64,000 nt of DNA. Source: Competibacter sp963695105 (GTDB taxonomy: Bacteria; Pseudomonadota; Gammaproteobacteria; Competibacterales; Competibacteraceae). Below the pieces are notes generated by a model. It was not told where the DNA came from and did no database searches. It saw nothing but the letters and a program-made list of their open reading frames with translations. Below are positions 28,878 to 38,071 of this stretch, piece by piece. The position numbers and the translations under genes were made by a program. Each line of letters opens with the position of its first letter. The first letter of the stretch is position 1. Location of the stretch: the NCBI GenBank assembly GCA_963695105.1, contig CAVOGC010000017.1, positions 1 through 64,000 of the forward strand, written 5' to 3'.

Positions 28878-30803
28878 TTGAACGACATGGTAAAAAACAT
28901 CCTTCTGTGGGTGGTCATCGCGGTGGTGTTGATGTCCGTCTTCAACAGTTTCGGCCCGAAGGTGGCGCCATCCGCCCAAATGTCCTACTCGCAGTTCCTG
29001 CAGGAAGCCAAGGAAGGGCGAATCGCGCAGGTGATGATCGACGGGCGCGCCATTCAGGGTCGGACCGGTGGCGGCGAGCGCTTCACCACATACAGTCCGG
29101 AAACCGATAACAGCGCCATGATCGGCGAGCTGCTCAAGCACGGTGTCGATATTGAAGGTCAACCGCCGGAGAAGCAGGGTCTGCTGATGCAGATCTTCAT
29201 CTCCTGGTTCCCGATGCTGTTGTTGATCGGGATCTGGGTCTTCTTCCTGCGACAGATGCAGGGTGGCGGCGCTGGCCGGGGCGCGATGTCGTTCGGCAAG
29301 TCGCGCGCCCGGATGATGAGCGAGGATCAGATCAAGATTACGTTCTCGGATGTCGCTGGCGTGGACGAGGCCAAGGAAGAAGTCGCTGAATTGGTGGAAT
29401 TTCTGCGCGATCCCGGCAAATTCCAGAAACTCGGCGGCAAGATTCCGCGCGGAGTGCTGATGGTCGGTTCGCCCGGCACCGGCAAGACTCTGCTGGCCAA
29501 GGCCATCGCCGGCGAGGCCAAAGTGCCGTTTTTCTCGATCTCCGGTTCGGATTTCGTGGAAATGTTCGTCGGCGTCGGTGCCTCCAGGGTGCGCGATATG
29601 TTCGAACAGGCCAAGAAGCACGCACCCTGCATTATTTTCATCGACGAAATCGACGCCGTGGGCCGGCATCGCGGCGCGGGTCTGGGCGGTGGTCACGACG
29701 AGCGCGAGCAAACCCTGAACCAGTTGCTGGTGGAAATGGACGGCTTTGAGGGTAACGAAGGGATCATCGTCATCGCCGCCACCAACCGCCCCGATGTTCT
29801 CGACCCGGCACTGCTGCGCCCCGGCCGTTTTGACCGGCAGGTGGTGGTGCCATTGCCCGACGTGCGGGGCCGCGAGCAGATTCTCAAGGTCCATATGCGT
29901 AAGGTGCCGCTGTCCGACAACGTCAAGCCGGTGGTCATCGCCCGTGGCACCCCCGGTTTTTCCGGGGCGGATTTGGCTAATCTGGTCAATGAGGCAGCTC
30001 TGTTCGCCGCCCGCTCCAACAAGCGCGATGTGGACATGGACGATTTCGAGAAGGCCAAGGACAAGATCATGATGGGCGCCGAGCGCAAGTCGATGGTGAT
30101 GAGCGAGGAGGAAAAGAAGCTCACGGCCTATCACGAGGCTGGCCATGCCATCGTCGGGCGGCTGGTGCCGGCGCACGACCCGGTGTACAAGGTCAGCATC
30201 ATCCCGCGTGGACGGGCGTTGGGCGTGACCATGTTTCTGCCGGAAGGCGACCGCTACAGTTTCAGCAAGCAGCGGCTGGAAAGCCAGATCTCCAGCCTGT
30301 TCGGTGGCCGGATCGCCGAGTCGATTATTTTCGGGGCGGACTTCGTCACCACCGGCGCGCAGAACGACATCGAACGCTCCACCGACATCGCCCGCAATAT
30401 GGTGACCAAGTGGGGTCTGTCCGACCGGTTGGGGCCGCTGACCTACAGCGAGGACGATGGCGAGGTATTTTTGGGGCGGTCGGTGACTCGACACAAGAAT
30501 GTGTCCGACGAAACCGCCCACGTCATCGACGAGGAAATCCGTTCGATCATCGACTGCAATTACCGGCGTGCCGAACAGTTGCTACGCGACAATCTCGACA
30601 AACTGCACGCCATGGCCGAGGCGCTGATCAAATACGAGACCATCGATTCCGAGCAAATCGACGACATCATGGCTGGTCGGCCGCCGCGCGAGCCGGCGGA
30701 TTCGAACACCGATTCGGAACCGCCCACCACCGGTTCGCCGGTGAGTCTGGACAAGGATCGGCGGGGCGAAAAGCCGATTGGTGGACCTGCCCAACAGCAT
30801 TGA
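28878..30803 (+). CDS. ftsH: ATP-dependent zinc metalloprotease FtsH
   Basis: Inner-membrane AAA protease that degrades misfolded membrane proteins and regulators such as LpxC and sigma-32. It has 641 residues. Two N-terminal helices flank a periplasmic domain (first helix ILLWVVIAVVLM, second about 105-125 FISWFPMLLLIGIW). Walker A GSPGTGKT is at 197-204, followed by Walker B IIFIDEIDAVG and SRH ATNRPDVLDPALLRPGRF; zinc motif HEAGH is at 419-423. The TTG at 28878 is chosen because GAGGTG precedes it by 8 bases; the ATG at 28887 has its SD too far away. A strong terminator follows at 30858. Confidence 0.96.
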   Translation: MNDMVKNILLWVVIAVVLMSVFNSFGPKVAPSAQMSYSQFLQEAKEGRIAQVMIDGRAIQGRTGGGERFTTYSPETDNSAMIGELLKHGVDIEGQPPEKQGLLMQIFISWFPMLLLIGIWVFFLRQMQGGGAGRGAMSFGKSRARMMSEDQIKITFSDVAGVDEAKEEVAELVEFLRDPGKFQKLGGKIPRGVLMVGSPGTGKTLLAKAIAGEAKVPFFSISGSDFVEMFVGVGASRVRDMFEQAKKHAPCIIFIDEIDAVGRHRGAGLGGGHDEREQTLNQLLVEMDGFEGNEGIIVIAATNRPDVLDPALLRPGRFDRQVVVPLPDVRGREQILKVHMRKVPLSDNVKPVVIARGTPGFSGADLANLVNEAALFAARSNKRDVDMDDFEKAKDKIMMGAERKSMVMSEEEKKLTAYHEAGHAIVGRLVPAHDPVYKVSIIPRGRALGVTMFLPEGDRYSFSKQRLESQISSLFGGRIAESIIFGADFVTTGAQNDIERSTDIARNMVTKWGLSDRLGPLTYSEDDGEVFLGRSVTRHKNVSDETAHVIDEEIRSIIDCNYRRAEQLLRDNLDKLHAMAEALIKYETIDSEQIDDIMAGRPPREPADSNTDSEPPTTGSPVSLDKDRRGEKPIGGPAQQH

Positions 30804-30821
30804 GTTTTTCGCTTGCCCTTT

Positions 30822-30846
30822 GCCCTTCTCCCGCCGGGAGAAGGGC
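30822..30846. repeat. Perfect inverted repeat after ftsH
   Basis: GCCCTTCTCCC and GGGAGAAGGGC (11 bp each) flank GCC, just upstream of a rho-independent terminator. It could be a REP-like element or an mRNA 3'-end stabiliser for ftsH. Confidence 0.6.
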
Positions 30847-30857
30847 TCCTTGCGGAG

Positions 30858-30892
30858 AAAACCCTCTTCCGTCAGCGGAAGAGGGTTTTTTT
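30858..30892 (+). terminator. Rho-independent terminator of the rlmE-ftsH unit
   Basis: AAAACCCTCTTCCG pairs with CGGAAGAGGGTTTT around TCAG (14-bp stem), then further T residues. The mirrored A and T ends make it possibly bidirectional. It separates ftsH from folP, which starts 18 bases after the T-tract. Confidence 0.85.
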
Positions 30893-30909
30893 GTGGGAGT
30901 GCCTCAATC

Positions 30910-31740
30910 ATGCAAATCGATTGCGCGGGAAAAACGCTTGATCTGAGCCAACCCATTGTAATGGGGGTGCTCAACGTCACTCCCGATTCGTTTTCCGACG
31001 GCGGGCAATATTTGCAATTGGATGCGGCGTTGCGCCGCGCTGAAATCATGGTGGCGCAAGGCGCGGCGCTGGTTGATGTCGGCGGCGAATCCACCCGGCC
31101 GGGCGCGGCGCCGGTATCGGTGCAGGAAGAATTGGATCGGGTACTGCCGGTGGTGGAACGGCTGGCTCGCGAGTTGCCCGTACCGATTTCGGTGGACACG
31201 AGCAAGCCCGAAGTCATGCGCGAGACGGCGCTAGCCGGCGCCGGCCTGATCAACGACGTGCGGGCGTTGCAAATGCCTGGGGCGCTGGCGGCGGCGGCGG
31301 CAAGCGGTCTGCCGGTCTGCCTGATGCACCTGCGGGGCGATCCAACCACCATGCAACAAGAGCCGGTTTACGCGGATGTGGTCGCCGAAGTCCGCGATTT
31401 TTTGGCGGAGCGCGTTTGCGCCTGCGAGGCGGCCGGCATCGCCCGCGAGCGGATTTTGGTCGATCCCGGTTTCGGTTTCGGCAAGACCTTGGAGCACAAT
31501 CTGAACCTGCTCCGCCATCTTGATCGGTTTACCGACCTGGCGGCCGGCGTGCTGGTCGGCATCTCGCGCAAGAGCATGATCGGCGCGTTGCTGGATGCGC
31601 CCGCGGGCGAACGGCTGGCTGGCAGTCTGGCCGCGGCGGTGATCGCCGTTTGGCGGGGCGCGCGCATTATCCGTGTCCACGATGTTCGGGAGACCGCCCA
31701 AGCCTTGCGCGTCTGCGCCGCCGCGCTCGCGGCCGGTTAG
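30910..31740 (+). CDS. folP: Dihydropteroate synthase
   Basis: Condenses pABA with dihydropterin pyrophosphate in folate synthesis; the sulfonamide target. It has 276 residues. Signatures are MGVLNVTPDSFSDGG (phosphate loop), DVGGESTRPGA, SVDTSKPEVM, LMHLRGDP, VDPGFGFGKT, GISRKSMIG and RVHDVRE. The upstream extension of the frame (to 30778) crosses the ftsH terminator and is not coding. Gene order folP-glmM follows E. coli. Because of the terminator, folP needs its own promoter or read-through. Confidence 0.96.
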   Translation: MQIDCAGKTLDLSQPIVMGVLNVTPDSFSDGGQYLQLDAALRRAEIMVAQGAALVDVGGESTRPGAAPVSVQEELDRVLPVVERLARELPVPISVDTSKPEVMRETALAGAGLINDVRALQMPGALAAAAASGLPVCLMHLRGDPTTMQQEPVYADVVAEVRDFLAERVCACEAAGIARERILVDPGFGFGKTLEHNLNLLRHLDRFTDLAAGVLVGISRKSMIGALLDAPAGERLAGSLAAAVIAVWRGARIIRVHDVRETAQALRVCAAALAAG

Positions 31741-31837
31741 GGAGCGGAGCGGTTTCCGCCAACCGCCCAAAGAGGTGCGCTTTGCCCGTGCTAATCGCTA
31801 CAATAGTTTAATTTTGCTGAATTTAGAGGAACATCGA

Positions 31838-33175
31838 ATGGAGAAACGCTATTTCGGTACGGACGGCATTCGGGGGCGGGTCGGCGAACATCCGATTACG
31901 GCGGAGTTCGTGTTGAAGCTGGGCTGGGCGGTCGGGCGGGTGCTCCAGAGCAAAGGCTTCAACAAAGTGGTCGTCGGCAAGGATACCCGCATTTCCGGGT
32001 ACATGTTCGAGTCGGCGTTAGAGGCGGGGCTGTCGGCGGCCGGGGTCAATATTGCTCTGCTGGGTCCGATGCCCACGCCCGGTATCGCCTACCTGACCCG
32101 CACCTTGCATGCCTGCGCGGGCATCGTGGTCAGCGCCTCGCATAACCCCTACTACGATAACGGCATCAAGTTTTTCTCCCGTGATGGGCAAAAACTGCCC
32201 GATGCGGCCGAGGAGAGTATCGAGAAGTTGCTGGCGCAACCGCTGGAAACCGTCGAACCCGACGCCTTGGGCAAGGCCGAGCGCATCGTCGATGCCGCCG
32301 GCCGCTACATTGAGTTCTGCAAGAGCACGATTCCCGCCTATACCAGTCTGGCGGGTATCAAGATCGTGGTGGATTGCGCGCACGGGGCGACCTATCACAT
32401 TGCCCCGAGCGTTTTCGAGGAAATGGGCGCGACCGTGATCCCCCTGGGCGTTGCTCCCGATGGATTGAACATCAATCTGGACTGCGGTTCCACCAAGCCG
32501 GCGACGTTATGCGCGACCGTCAAGGAGCAGAACGCCGATCTCGGCATCGCCTTTGACGGAGATGGCGACCGTGTGATTATGGTGGATCATCGCGGCGAGA
32601 TTCTGGATGGCGATGAACTGTTGTTCATCATTGCCCGCGACCGTTTGCGTATCGGCGCCCGGTTTAATGCCGTGGTCGGGACCCTGATGACCAACCTGGG
32701 TCTCGAGGTGGCGTTGCGGGCACTGGGGCTTGAGCTGCGCCGCGCCCAGGTCGGTGACCGCTATGTGATGGAATGCCTGCGGGCTGAAAATCTGATCTTG
32801 GGGGGTGAAAGTTCCGGCCACATCATCTGTCTGGATCGGACCACGACCGGCGATGGCATCATCTCCGCGTTGCAAGTTCTATCCGCGATGCTGCGTTCCG
32901 GGAAGGGCCTGCACGATCTCAAGGCCGGCATGAGCAAGTGCCCCCAAACGCTGATCAACGTGTCGGTCGCCGATCGTGTGGATTTGCGGCGGGCGCCGAT
33001 CCAGGAAGCGGTGCGGGCCGTCGAGAATCAGTTGGGCGATAATGGGCGAGTGCTGCTGCGATCCTCTGGAACCGAGCCGGTGGTTCGGGTGATGGTTGAG
33101 GGCATGGATGCCGGAACCGTCGAACGCCATGCCCGAGAATTGGCCAGCGTGGTCCGGGATGCGCTGTCGGCGTGA
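31838..33175 (+). CDS. glmM: Phosphoglucosamine mutase
   Basis: Interconverts glucosamine-6-P and glucosamine-1-P for peptidoglycan and LPS precursors. It has 445 residues. FGTDGIRGRVG starts the protein, the phosphoserine loop SASHNPYYDNGIKFF puts the active Ser at 101 (E. coli 102), the metal loop is DGDGDRVIMVD, the sugar-binding loop is GGESSGH, and the phosphate-binding loop is RSSGTEPVVRVMVEG. ATG 31838 has AGAGGA upstream; TACAAT at 31799-31804 is a plausible -10, so glmM may have its own promoter 97 bases after folP. Confidence 0.97.
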   Translation: MEKRYFGTDGIRGRVGEHPITAEFVLKLGWAVGRVLQSKGFNKVVVGKDTRISGYMFESALEAGLSAAGVNIALLGPMPTPGIAYLTRTLHACAGIVVSASHNPYYDNGIKFFSRDGQKLPDAAEESIEKLLAQPLETVEPDALGKAERIVDAAGRYIEFCKSTIPAYTSLAGIKIVVDCAHGATYHIAPSVFEEMGATVIPLGVAPDGLNINLDCGSTKPATLCATVKEQNADLGIAFDGDGDRVIMVDHRGEILDGDELLFIIARDRLRIGARFNAVVGTLMTNLGLEVALRALGLELRRAQVGDRYVMECLRAENLILGGESSGHIICLDRTTTGDGIISALQVLSAMLRSGKGLHDLKAGMSKCPQTLINVSVADRVDLRRAPIQEAVRAVENQLGDNGRVLLRSSGTEPVVRVMVEGMDAGTVERHARELASVVRDALSA

Positions 33176-33237
33176 TTGATTTCCGAGGGCGAAAAACGTA
33201 AACTTCCCCGGCTTTTCAAAGTGGGAGAGATAGCGAT

Positions 33238-33990
33238 ATGCGCCGTAAGTTCGTGGCTGGAAACTGGAAAATGAATGGCTCGGCCAACAGTATTCGCGAG
33301 TTGCTGCAAGGCATTCGCGAAGGCGCCGCCGAGGTTGCGGCCGTCGAACTGGCGGTGTTTCCGTCGTTCGTATACCTGGGGCTGGTCGAGCAGCAATTGT
33401 CTGGCGCCTCGGTCGGCTGGGGTGCGCAAAATCTGTCCGAGCACGCCTCGGGGGCGCACACCGGAGAAGTGGCGGGTTCGATGTTGCAGGATTTTCATTG
33501 CGGCTACGTCATCGTCGGCCACTCGGAGCGGCGTACCCTGTACGGTGAAACCGACGAGATCGTCGCCCGCAAGTTCGCCGCCGCCCGCAAGATTGGAATT
33601 AAGCCCATTCTCTGCGTCGGAGAGACCCTGCAGGAACGCGAGCAGGGGGTGACCGAAGCGGTGGTCGAGCGGCAAATCAAGGCGGTTCTGGATCTGGAAG
33701 GCATCGGCAGTTTTGCCGATGCGGTGATCGCTTACGAGCCGGTATGGGCGATCGGCACCGGTCGGACCGCGACTGCTGGGCAGGCCCAGGAAGTTCACGC
33801 CTTCATTCGCGCCAAACTGGCGAAACTGGATCCGGCGCTGGCGAATCAGGTTCGCATTCTGTACGGTGGCAGCATGAAAGCCGCCAATGCCGCGGAGCTG
33901 CTGGCCATGTCTGATATCGACGGAGGTTTGATTGGCGGTGCTTCGCTTGAGGCCAAGGAGTTTCTAGCGATTGCCAGGGCAGGCTGTTAA
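33238..33990 (+). CDS. tpiA: Triosephosphate isomerase
   Basis: Glycolytic and gluconeogenic enzyme interconverting DHAP and G3P, 250 residues. GNWKMNG carries the catalytic Asn/Lys, IVGHSERR the electrophilic His at 95, and AYEPVWAIGTG the catalytic Glu at 167; ILYGGSM binds phosphate. The placement between glmM and secG is the Pseudomonas/Legionella arrangement, absent from E. coli. GGGAGA precedes the start. secG begins 9 bases after its stop. Confidence 0.97.
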   Translation: MRRKFVAGNWKMNGSANSIRELLQGIREGAAEVAAVELAVFPSFVYLGLVEQQLSGASVGWGAQNLSEHASGAHTGEVAGSMLQDFHCGYVIVGHSERRTLYGETDEIVARKFAAARKIGIKPILCVGETLQEREQGVTEAVVERQIKAVLDLEGIGSFADAVIAYEPVWAIGTGRTATAGQAQEVHAFIRAKLAKLDPALANQVRILYGGSMKAANAAELLAMSDIDGGLIGGASLEAKEFLAIARAGC

Positions 33991-33999
33991 ACTGCCGTC

Positions 34000-34341
34000 A
34001 TGGTTCACACTCTGATTCTCGTCGCGCACGTCGCCGTCGCCGTCGCCTTGATCGCGCTGGTGCTGCTGCAACAGGGCAAAGGCGCCGATGCGGGCGCGGC
34101 GTTCGGCAGTGGTTCGTCCGCGACGATGTTTGGAGCGCGCGGTTCCGCGTCCTTTCTGAGCCGCACGACCTCCGTGCTGGGAACCGTGTTCTTTCTGACC
34201 AGCCTGACGCTAGCCTACTTTGCCACGCAGACCAGCGCGCCCGAGAGTGTGGTCGAGCGGTTGCAGGTTGAGGAAGCCAACGTTCCACAGCCCAGTGTGG
34301 GCGGCAGTCCCGCGGATGTGCCTCAGTTGCCGCAGAAATAA
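34000..34341 (+). CDS. secG: Protein translocase subunit SecG
   Basis: Small auxiliary subunit of the SecYEG channel, 113 residues with two membrane helices (about 5-22 and 54-72). The conserved VLLQQGKGADAGAAFG and the FG(A)RGSASFLSRTT connecting loop are typical. The C-terminal ~35 residues are variable and acidic. It is followed by tRNA-Leu(GAG), as in E. coli secG-leuU. Confidence 0.95.
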   Translation: MVHTLILVAHVAVAVALIALVLLQQGKGADAGAAFGSGSSATMFGARGSASFLSRTTSVLGTVFFLTSLTLAYFATQTSAPESVVERLQVEEANVPQPSVGGSPADVPQLPQK

Positions 34342-34365
34342 CGGAACTGGGTGTGGTTGGTTCGT

Positions 34366-34450
34366 GCCGATGTGGTGGAACTGGTAGACACGCTATCTTG
34401 AGGGGGTAGTGGCGCAAGCCGTGCCGGTTCGAGTCCGGCCATCGGTACCA
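34366..34450 (+). tRNA. leuU: tRNA-Leu (GAG)
   Basis: 85 bases with encoded CCA. Acceptor GCCGATG pairs with CATCGGT (one G-U), anticodon GAG lies in CTTGAGG, and there is a long variable arm. It sits 24 bases after secG, the position of E. coli leuU. Confidence 0.96.
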
Positions 34451-34749
34451 AAATATAAAGACGAAAGCATCTCAGGATCGTAGTCAGGATGCTCCCGACA
34501 TTTTCGGACACCTTGAGTTGTTTGCAGGCTCACGCCAGGGAATGGAGTGTGGCCACTACCATGAGGTTCTATGATTCATGTGGCGTTTTAATTACAACAA
34601 GCAACACGCCTCAACTGTCTCTCGCATAGCGCCCGCGAAATATTCCAGTATCGTGCCGCTTGGCCTGTCGGAAACCTTCGCTTCCGATCCAAGGCCTAAC
34701 TAGCCCGCAGCGCTTTCTTCCGGCCCGCCATGTCGAAGGTGCGACCCTG
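34451..34749. other. Leader/promoter region of the nuo operon
   Basis: 299 bases without a supportable gene, between tRNA-Leu and nuoA. It should hold the nuo promoter. I found a GTGGCCAC palindrome (34549-34556) and an AGCATC/GATGCT pair near the left end, but no -35/-10 pair I would defend. Confidence 0.4.
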
Positions 34750-35106
34750 ATGTTGTCCAATTACCTCCCAGTCCTGATTTTCGTCGTCATTGCCGTTGCG
34801 GTAGCCACGGTTGTCATCAGTCTCGGCTTTTTCCTTGGCCCACGCCGTCCCGACAGTGAGAAATCGTCGGCCTACGAGTGCGGCTTTGAATCGTTCGAGG
34901 ATAGCCGGATGAAATTCGATGTCCGCTACTATTTGGTGGCTATCCTTTTCATCATTTTTGATCTGGAGATCGCGTTTCTGTTTCCTTGGGCGGTCGTGCT
35001 CGACAAAATCGGTTTGTTCGGTTTTGCGGCGATGGCGGTTTTTCTCGGCATCCTGGTGATTGGTTTCATTTATGAGTGGAAAAAAGGGGCCTTGGAATGG
35101 GAATAG
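34750..35106 (+). CDS. nuoA: NADH-quinone oxidoreductase subunit A
   Basis: Membrane-arm subunit of complex I, 118 residues with three helices. The conserved acidic loop segment SAYECGFES and the downstream FDVRYYLVAILFIIFDLEIAFLFPW are present. It is first gene of a 14-gene operon on one strand. ATG 34750 is chosen because the family begins there and GAAGG lies upstream; an open frame extends to 34660. Its end overlaps nuoB by 10 bases. Confidence 0.96.
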   Translation: MLSNYLPVLIFVVIAVAVATVVISLGFFLGPRRPDSEKSSAYECGFESFEDSRMKFDVRYYLVAILFIIFDLEIAFLFPWAVVLDKIGLFGFAAMAVFLGILVIGFIYEWKKGALEWE

Positions 35107-35573
35107 AAGGCATTCTTGAAAAAGGCGTGGTGACCACCACAGCCGACAAGCTGATCAACTGGGCGCGCACGGGTTCGATGTGGCCGATGACCTTCGGTTT
35201 GGCCTGCTGCGCGGTGGAAATGATGCATGCCGGTGCATCCCGCTACGACCTGGACCGATTTGGCATTGTGTTCCGGCCCAGCCCCCGCCAATCCGATGTG
35301 ATGATCGTCGCTGGTACTCTGTGCAACAAAATGGGACCGGCCTTGCGCAAGGTTTACGATCAGATGGCCGAACCGCGTTGGGTGATCTCCATGGGATCTT
35401 GCGCCAACGGCGGCGGCTATTACCACTATTCCTATGCCGTGGTGCGCGGTTGCGATCGTATCGTCCCGGTGGATGTTTACGTGCCTGGCTGTCCGCCAAC
35501 GGCGGAAGCGTTGCTGTACGGAATCATTCAATTACACGAAAAAATACGACGCACAAACACGATAGCCCGTTGA
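35097..35573 (+). CDS. nuoB: NADH-quinone oxidoreductase subunit B
   Basis: Peripheral-arm subunit that carries the terminal [4Fe-4S] cluster N2, next to the quinone site. It has 158 residues. Ligand Cys residues occur in GLACCAVEMM, GSCANGGG and VPGCPPTAEAL. ATG 35097 overlaps the end of nuoA, fitting coupled translation. nuoC follows after 11 bases. Confidence 0.97.
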   Translation: MGIEGILEKGVVTTTADKLINWARTGSMWPMTFGLACCAVEMMHAGASRYDLDRFGIVFRPSPRQSDVMIVAGTLCNKMGPALRKVYDQMAEPRWVISMGSCANGGGYYHYSYAVVRGCDRIVPVDVYVPGCPPTAEALLYGIIQLHEKIRRTNTIAR

Positions 35574-35584
35574 GATAATGCCCC

Positions 35585-36295
35585 ATGGCCGACGCACTCC
35601 AAAATCTTGTGGAAAAACTCCAGGCCCGGTTTGGCGACATTCTGTTGGAATGTAAGCTGGACAATGGAGAAGTGACTATTGAAATTGCGCCGGAAAAATT
35701 GATCGAGGTGTTTACCGCGCTTCGCGATGAAACGGATTTTGCGTTCGAGCAAGTCATGGATATTTGCGGCGTTGACTATCAAGCCTACGGCGCCGTGGAG
35801 TGGGCGACCGGCGAATCCTCTAACAAAGGTTTCAGCCGTGGAGTGGTCGAACGGGCGACCGGCCGCGCCGCTGCGGCTATCGAGCACGTCGCCAATCGCG
35901 GGCTTGCCGGCAAGGGCCGCTTTGCCGCCGTTTACCAACTCCTGTCGGTGTCTCGCAACCAGCGGTTGCGCGCGCGCGCGTTCGCGCCGGATGACGAATT
36001 GCCGGTGGTGCCCTCGGTGGTGGCGCTGTGGGCGTCGGCCAACTGGTACGAGCGCGAGGCGTTCGATCTGTACGGCATCGTGTTCGAAGGCCACCCGGAT
36101 TTGCGGCGCATTCTTACCGACTACGGTTTTATCGGTCACCCGTTCCGCAAGGATTTCCCGCTAATCGGTCATGTCGAAATGCGCTACGACCCCGAGCGCG
36201 GCCGCGTGGTGTACGAGCCGGTAAGCATCGAACCGCGCGTGTTGGTGCCCCGCGTCATCCGCAATGACAGCCGTTATCTGTCCGAGTCTCATTGA
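35585..36295 (+). CDS. nuoC: NADH-quinone oxidoreductase subunit C (separate from D)
   Basis: 30-kDa peripheral-arm subunit, 236 residues. Family signature WYEREAFDLYGIVFEGHPDLRRIL is followed by HPFRKDFPL. It is a stand-alone gene, unlike the fused nuoCD of E. coli, and so resembles the arrangement in Legionella and beta-proteobacteria. There is an insertion-like variable segment around residues 85-105. Confidence 0.95.
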   Translation: MADALQNLVEKLQARFGDILLECKLDNGEVTIEIAPEKLIEVFTALRDETDFAFEQVMDICGVDYQAYGAVEWATGESSNKGFSRGVVERATGRAAAAIEHVANRGLAGKGRFAAVYQLLSVSRNQRLRARAFAPDDELPVVPSVVALWASANWYEREAFDLYGIVFEGHPDLRRILTDYGFIGHPFRKDFPLIGHVEMRYDPERGRVVYEPVSIEPRVLVPRVIRNDSRYLSESH

Positions 36296-36308
36296 AGGAA
36301 AACCGCTG

Positions 36309-37568
36309 ATGCCCGAGATTCGCAATTACACTCTGAACTTTGGGCCGCAGCATCCGGCCGCCCACGGCGTGTTGCGCCTGGTGCTGGAGATGGATGGCGA
36401 AGTGGTGCAGCGCGCCGACCCTCATATCGGCCTGCTGCATCGCGGGACCGAAAAATTGGCGGAGAGCAAGCCGTTCAACCAGAGCATCGGCTACATGGAT
36501 CGGCTCGACTATATGTCGGCGATGAGCAACGAGCATGGTTACGTGCTGGCCATCGAGAAACTACTGGGTATCCAGCCGCCGCCACGCGCCCAGTACATCC
36601 GGGTCATGTACGCGGAAATAACACGCCTCCTCAATCACCTGTTGTGGATCGGCGCGCATGGCCTGGACATCGGCGCCATGACCATGTTCATTTACGCCTT
36701 CCGTGAGCGGGAAGATTTGCTGGATTGCTACGAGGCGGTGTCCGGGGCGCGGTTTCACGCAACCTATTTCCGGCCCGGCGGCGTTTATCGCGATCTGCCG
36801 AATGCGGTCCCCAAGTACGAGTACGAGCTTTCCAAATATCACAGCAAGAAGGATGTGGATGCGCTGAATGCCACCCGCCAAGGCTCCTTGCTGGATTTCA
36901 TCGCCGCCTTTACCGAGCGGTTTCCTGGCCGCGTGGACGAGTATGAAACCCTGCTGACCGACAACCGCATCTGGAAGCAGCGGACGGTCGGCATCGGGGT
37001 GGTGACTCCGGAGCGTGCCTTGCAACTGGGTTTTTCCGGCCCCATGCTGCGTGGGTCCGGCATCGCTTGGGATCTGCGCAAGAAACAGCCTTACGACGTC
37101 TACGATCAGATGGATTTCGATATCCCGGTCGGCGTCAACGGCGACTGCTATGATCGCTATCTGGTGCGGGTCGAGGAGATGCGTCAATCCAATCGCATCA
37201 TCAAGCAGTGCGTGCAATGGTTGAAGGAAAACCCCGGCCCGGTGATGCTGGACGACTACAAGGTCGCGCCGCCGCCGCGAGAAAAGATGAAAGAGGATAT
37301 GGAAGCCCTGATTCACCATTTCAAACTCTTCACCGAAGGCTACTGTGTGCCCGAGGGCGAGGTGTATGTGGCTACCGAGCATCCCAAGGGTGAGTACGGG
37401 ATCTACCTGATTTCCGACGGCGCCAACAAGCCTTACCGGCTCAAGGTGCGGGCGGCGGGTTTCGCCCATTTGTCCTGCATGGATGAGATGACCCGTGGCC
37501 ACATGCTGGCCGACGTGGTCGCCGTCATCGGTACCCAGGATATCGTGTTTGGGGAGGTCGACCGCTGA
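36309..37568 (+). CDS. nuoD: NADH-quinone oxidoreductase subunit D
   Basis: 49-kDa subunit that forms the quinone pocket with NuoB. It has 419 residues. Family hallmarks are NFGPQHPAAHGVLRLV (quinone-site His), HIGLLHRGTEKL, MYAEITRLLNHL and the C-terminal AHLSCMDEMTRGHMLADVVAVIGTQDIVFGEVDR. ATG 36309 has AAGGA upstream; the upstream open frame overlaps nuoC and is not used. Its TGA overlaps the nuoE ATG. Confidence 0.97.
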   Translation: MPEIRNYTLNFGPQHPAAHGVLRLVLEMDGEVVQRADPHIGLLHRGTEKLAESKPFNQSIGYMDRLDYMSAMSNEHGYVLAIEKLLGIQPPPRAQYIRVMYAEITRLLNHLLWIGAHGLDIGAMTMFIYAFREREDLLDCYEAVSGARFHATYFRPGGVYRDLPNAVPKYEYELSKYHSKKDVDALNATRQGSLLDFIAAFTERFPGRVDEYETLLTDNRIWKQRTVGIGVVTPERALQLGFSGPMLRGSGIAWDLRKKQPYDVYDQMDFDIPVGVNGDCYDRYLVRVEEMRQSNRIIKQCVQWLKENPGPVMLDDYKVAPPPREKMKEDMEALIHHFKLFTEGYCVPEGEVYVATEHPKGEYGIYLISDGANKPYRLKVRAAGFAHLSCMDEMTRGHMLADVVAVIGTQDIVFGEVDR

Positions 37569-38065
37569 TGAGCGCACGTAAAAGCGATCTGCTGTCCGCT
37601 CACGCCCGTGCGGAAATCGATCACTGGGTTGCCCGCTATCCCGTGGAGCGGAAACAGTCCGCCGTGCTGGCCGCCTTGCGCGAGGTCCAGCACGAGAACG
37701 GCGGTTATCTCACCACCGAGTTGATGGACGCAGTGGCCGAGTATCTGGAGATGCCGCCGATCGCCGTCTACGAGGTGGCGACTTTTTACTCGATGTTTGA
37801 ATTGAAGCCGGTTGGCCGGCACAGCATTTCGGTCTGCACCAATATCTCCTGTATGTTGCGCGGAGGCGACGCCATCCTGGCGCATATCGAGAAAAAACTG
37901 GGCATCCGACTGGGCGAGAGCACGGCGGACGGCAAGTTTTTTCTGAAGCGGGAAGAAGAATGTCTGGCCGCGTGCTGCGGGGCGCCGATGATGCAAGTCG
38001 ATCATGTCTATTACGAACATCTGACCCCCGAACAGGTGGATCGGGTGCTCGATAGCCTGGAGTGA
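37568..38065 (+). CDS. nuoE: NADH-quinone oxidoreductase subunit E
   Basis: 24-kDa thioredoxin-like subunit holding the [2Fe-2S] cluster N1a, 165 residues. The four Cys ligands are in VCTNISCML and ECLAACCGAPMM. It starts inside the nuoD stop (TGATG), consistent with coupled translation, and lies 6 bases upstream of nuoF. Confidence 0.96.
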   Translation: MSARKSDLLSAHARAEIDHWVARYPVERKQSAVLAALREVQHENGGYLTTELMDAVAEYLEMPPIAVYEVATFYSMFELKPVGRHSISVCTNISCMLRGGDAILAHIEKKLGIRLGESTADGKFFLKREEECLAACCGAPMMQVDHVYYEHLTPEQVDRVLDSLE

Positions 38066-38071
38066 ACCACG

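Noticed and set aside
30822..30892. CRISPR-like repeats near ftsH
   Set aside because: These are two different single hairpins, not regularly spaced identical repeats.
34549..34556. GTGGCCAC as a nuo operator
   Set aside because: An 8-bp palindrome is expected by chance in DNA of this composition, and it has no flanking promoter elements.
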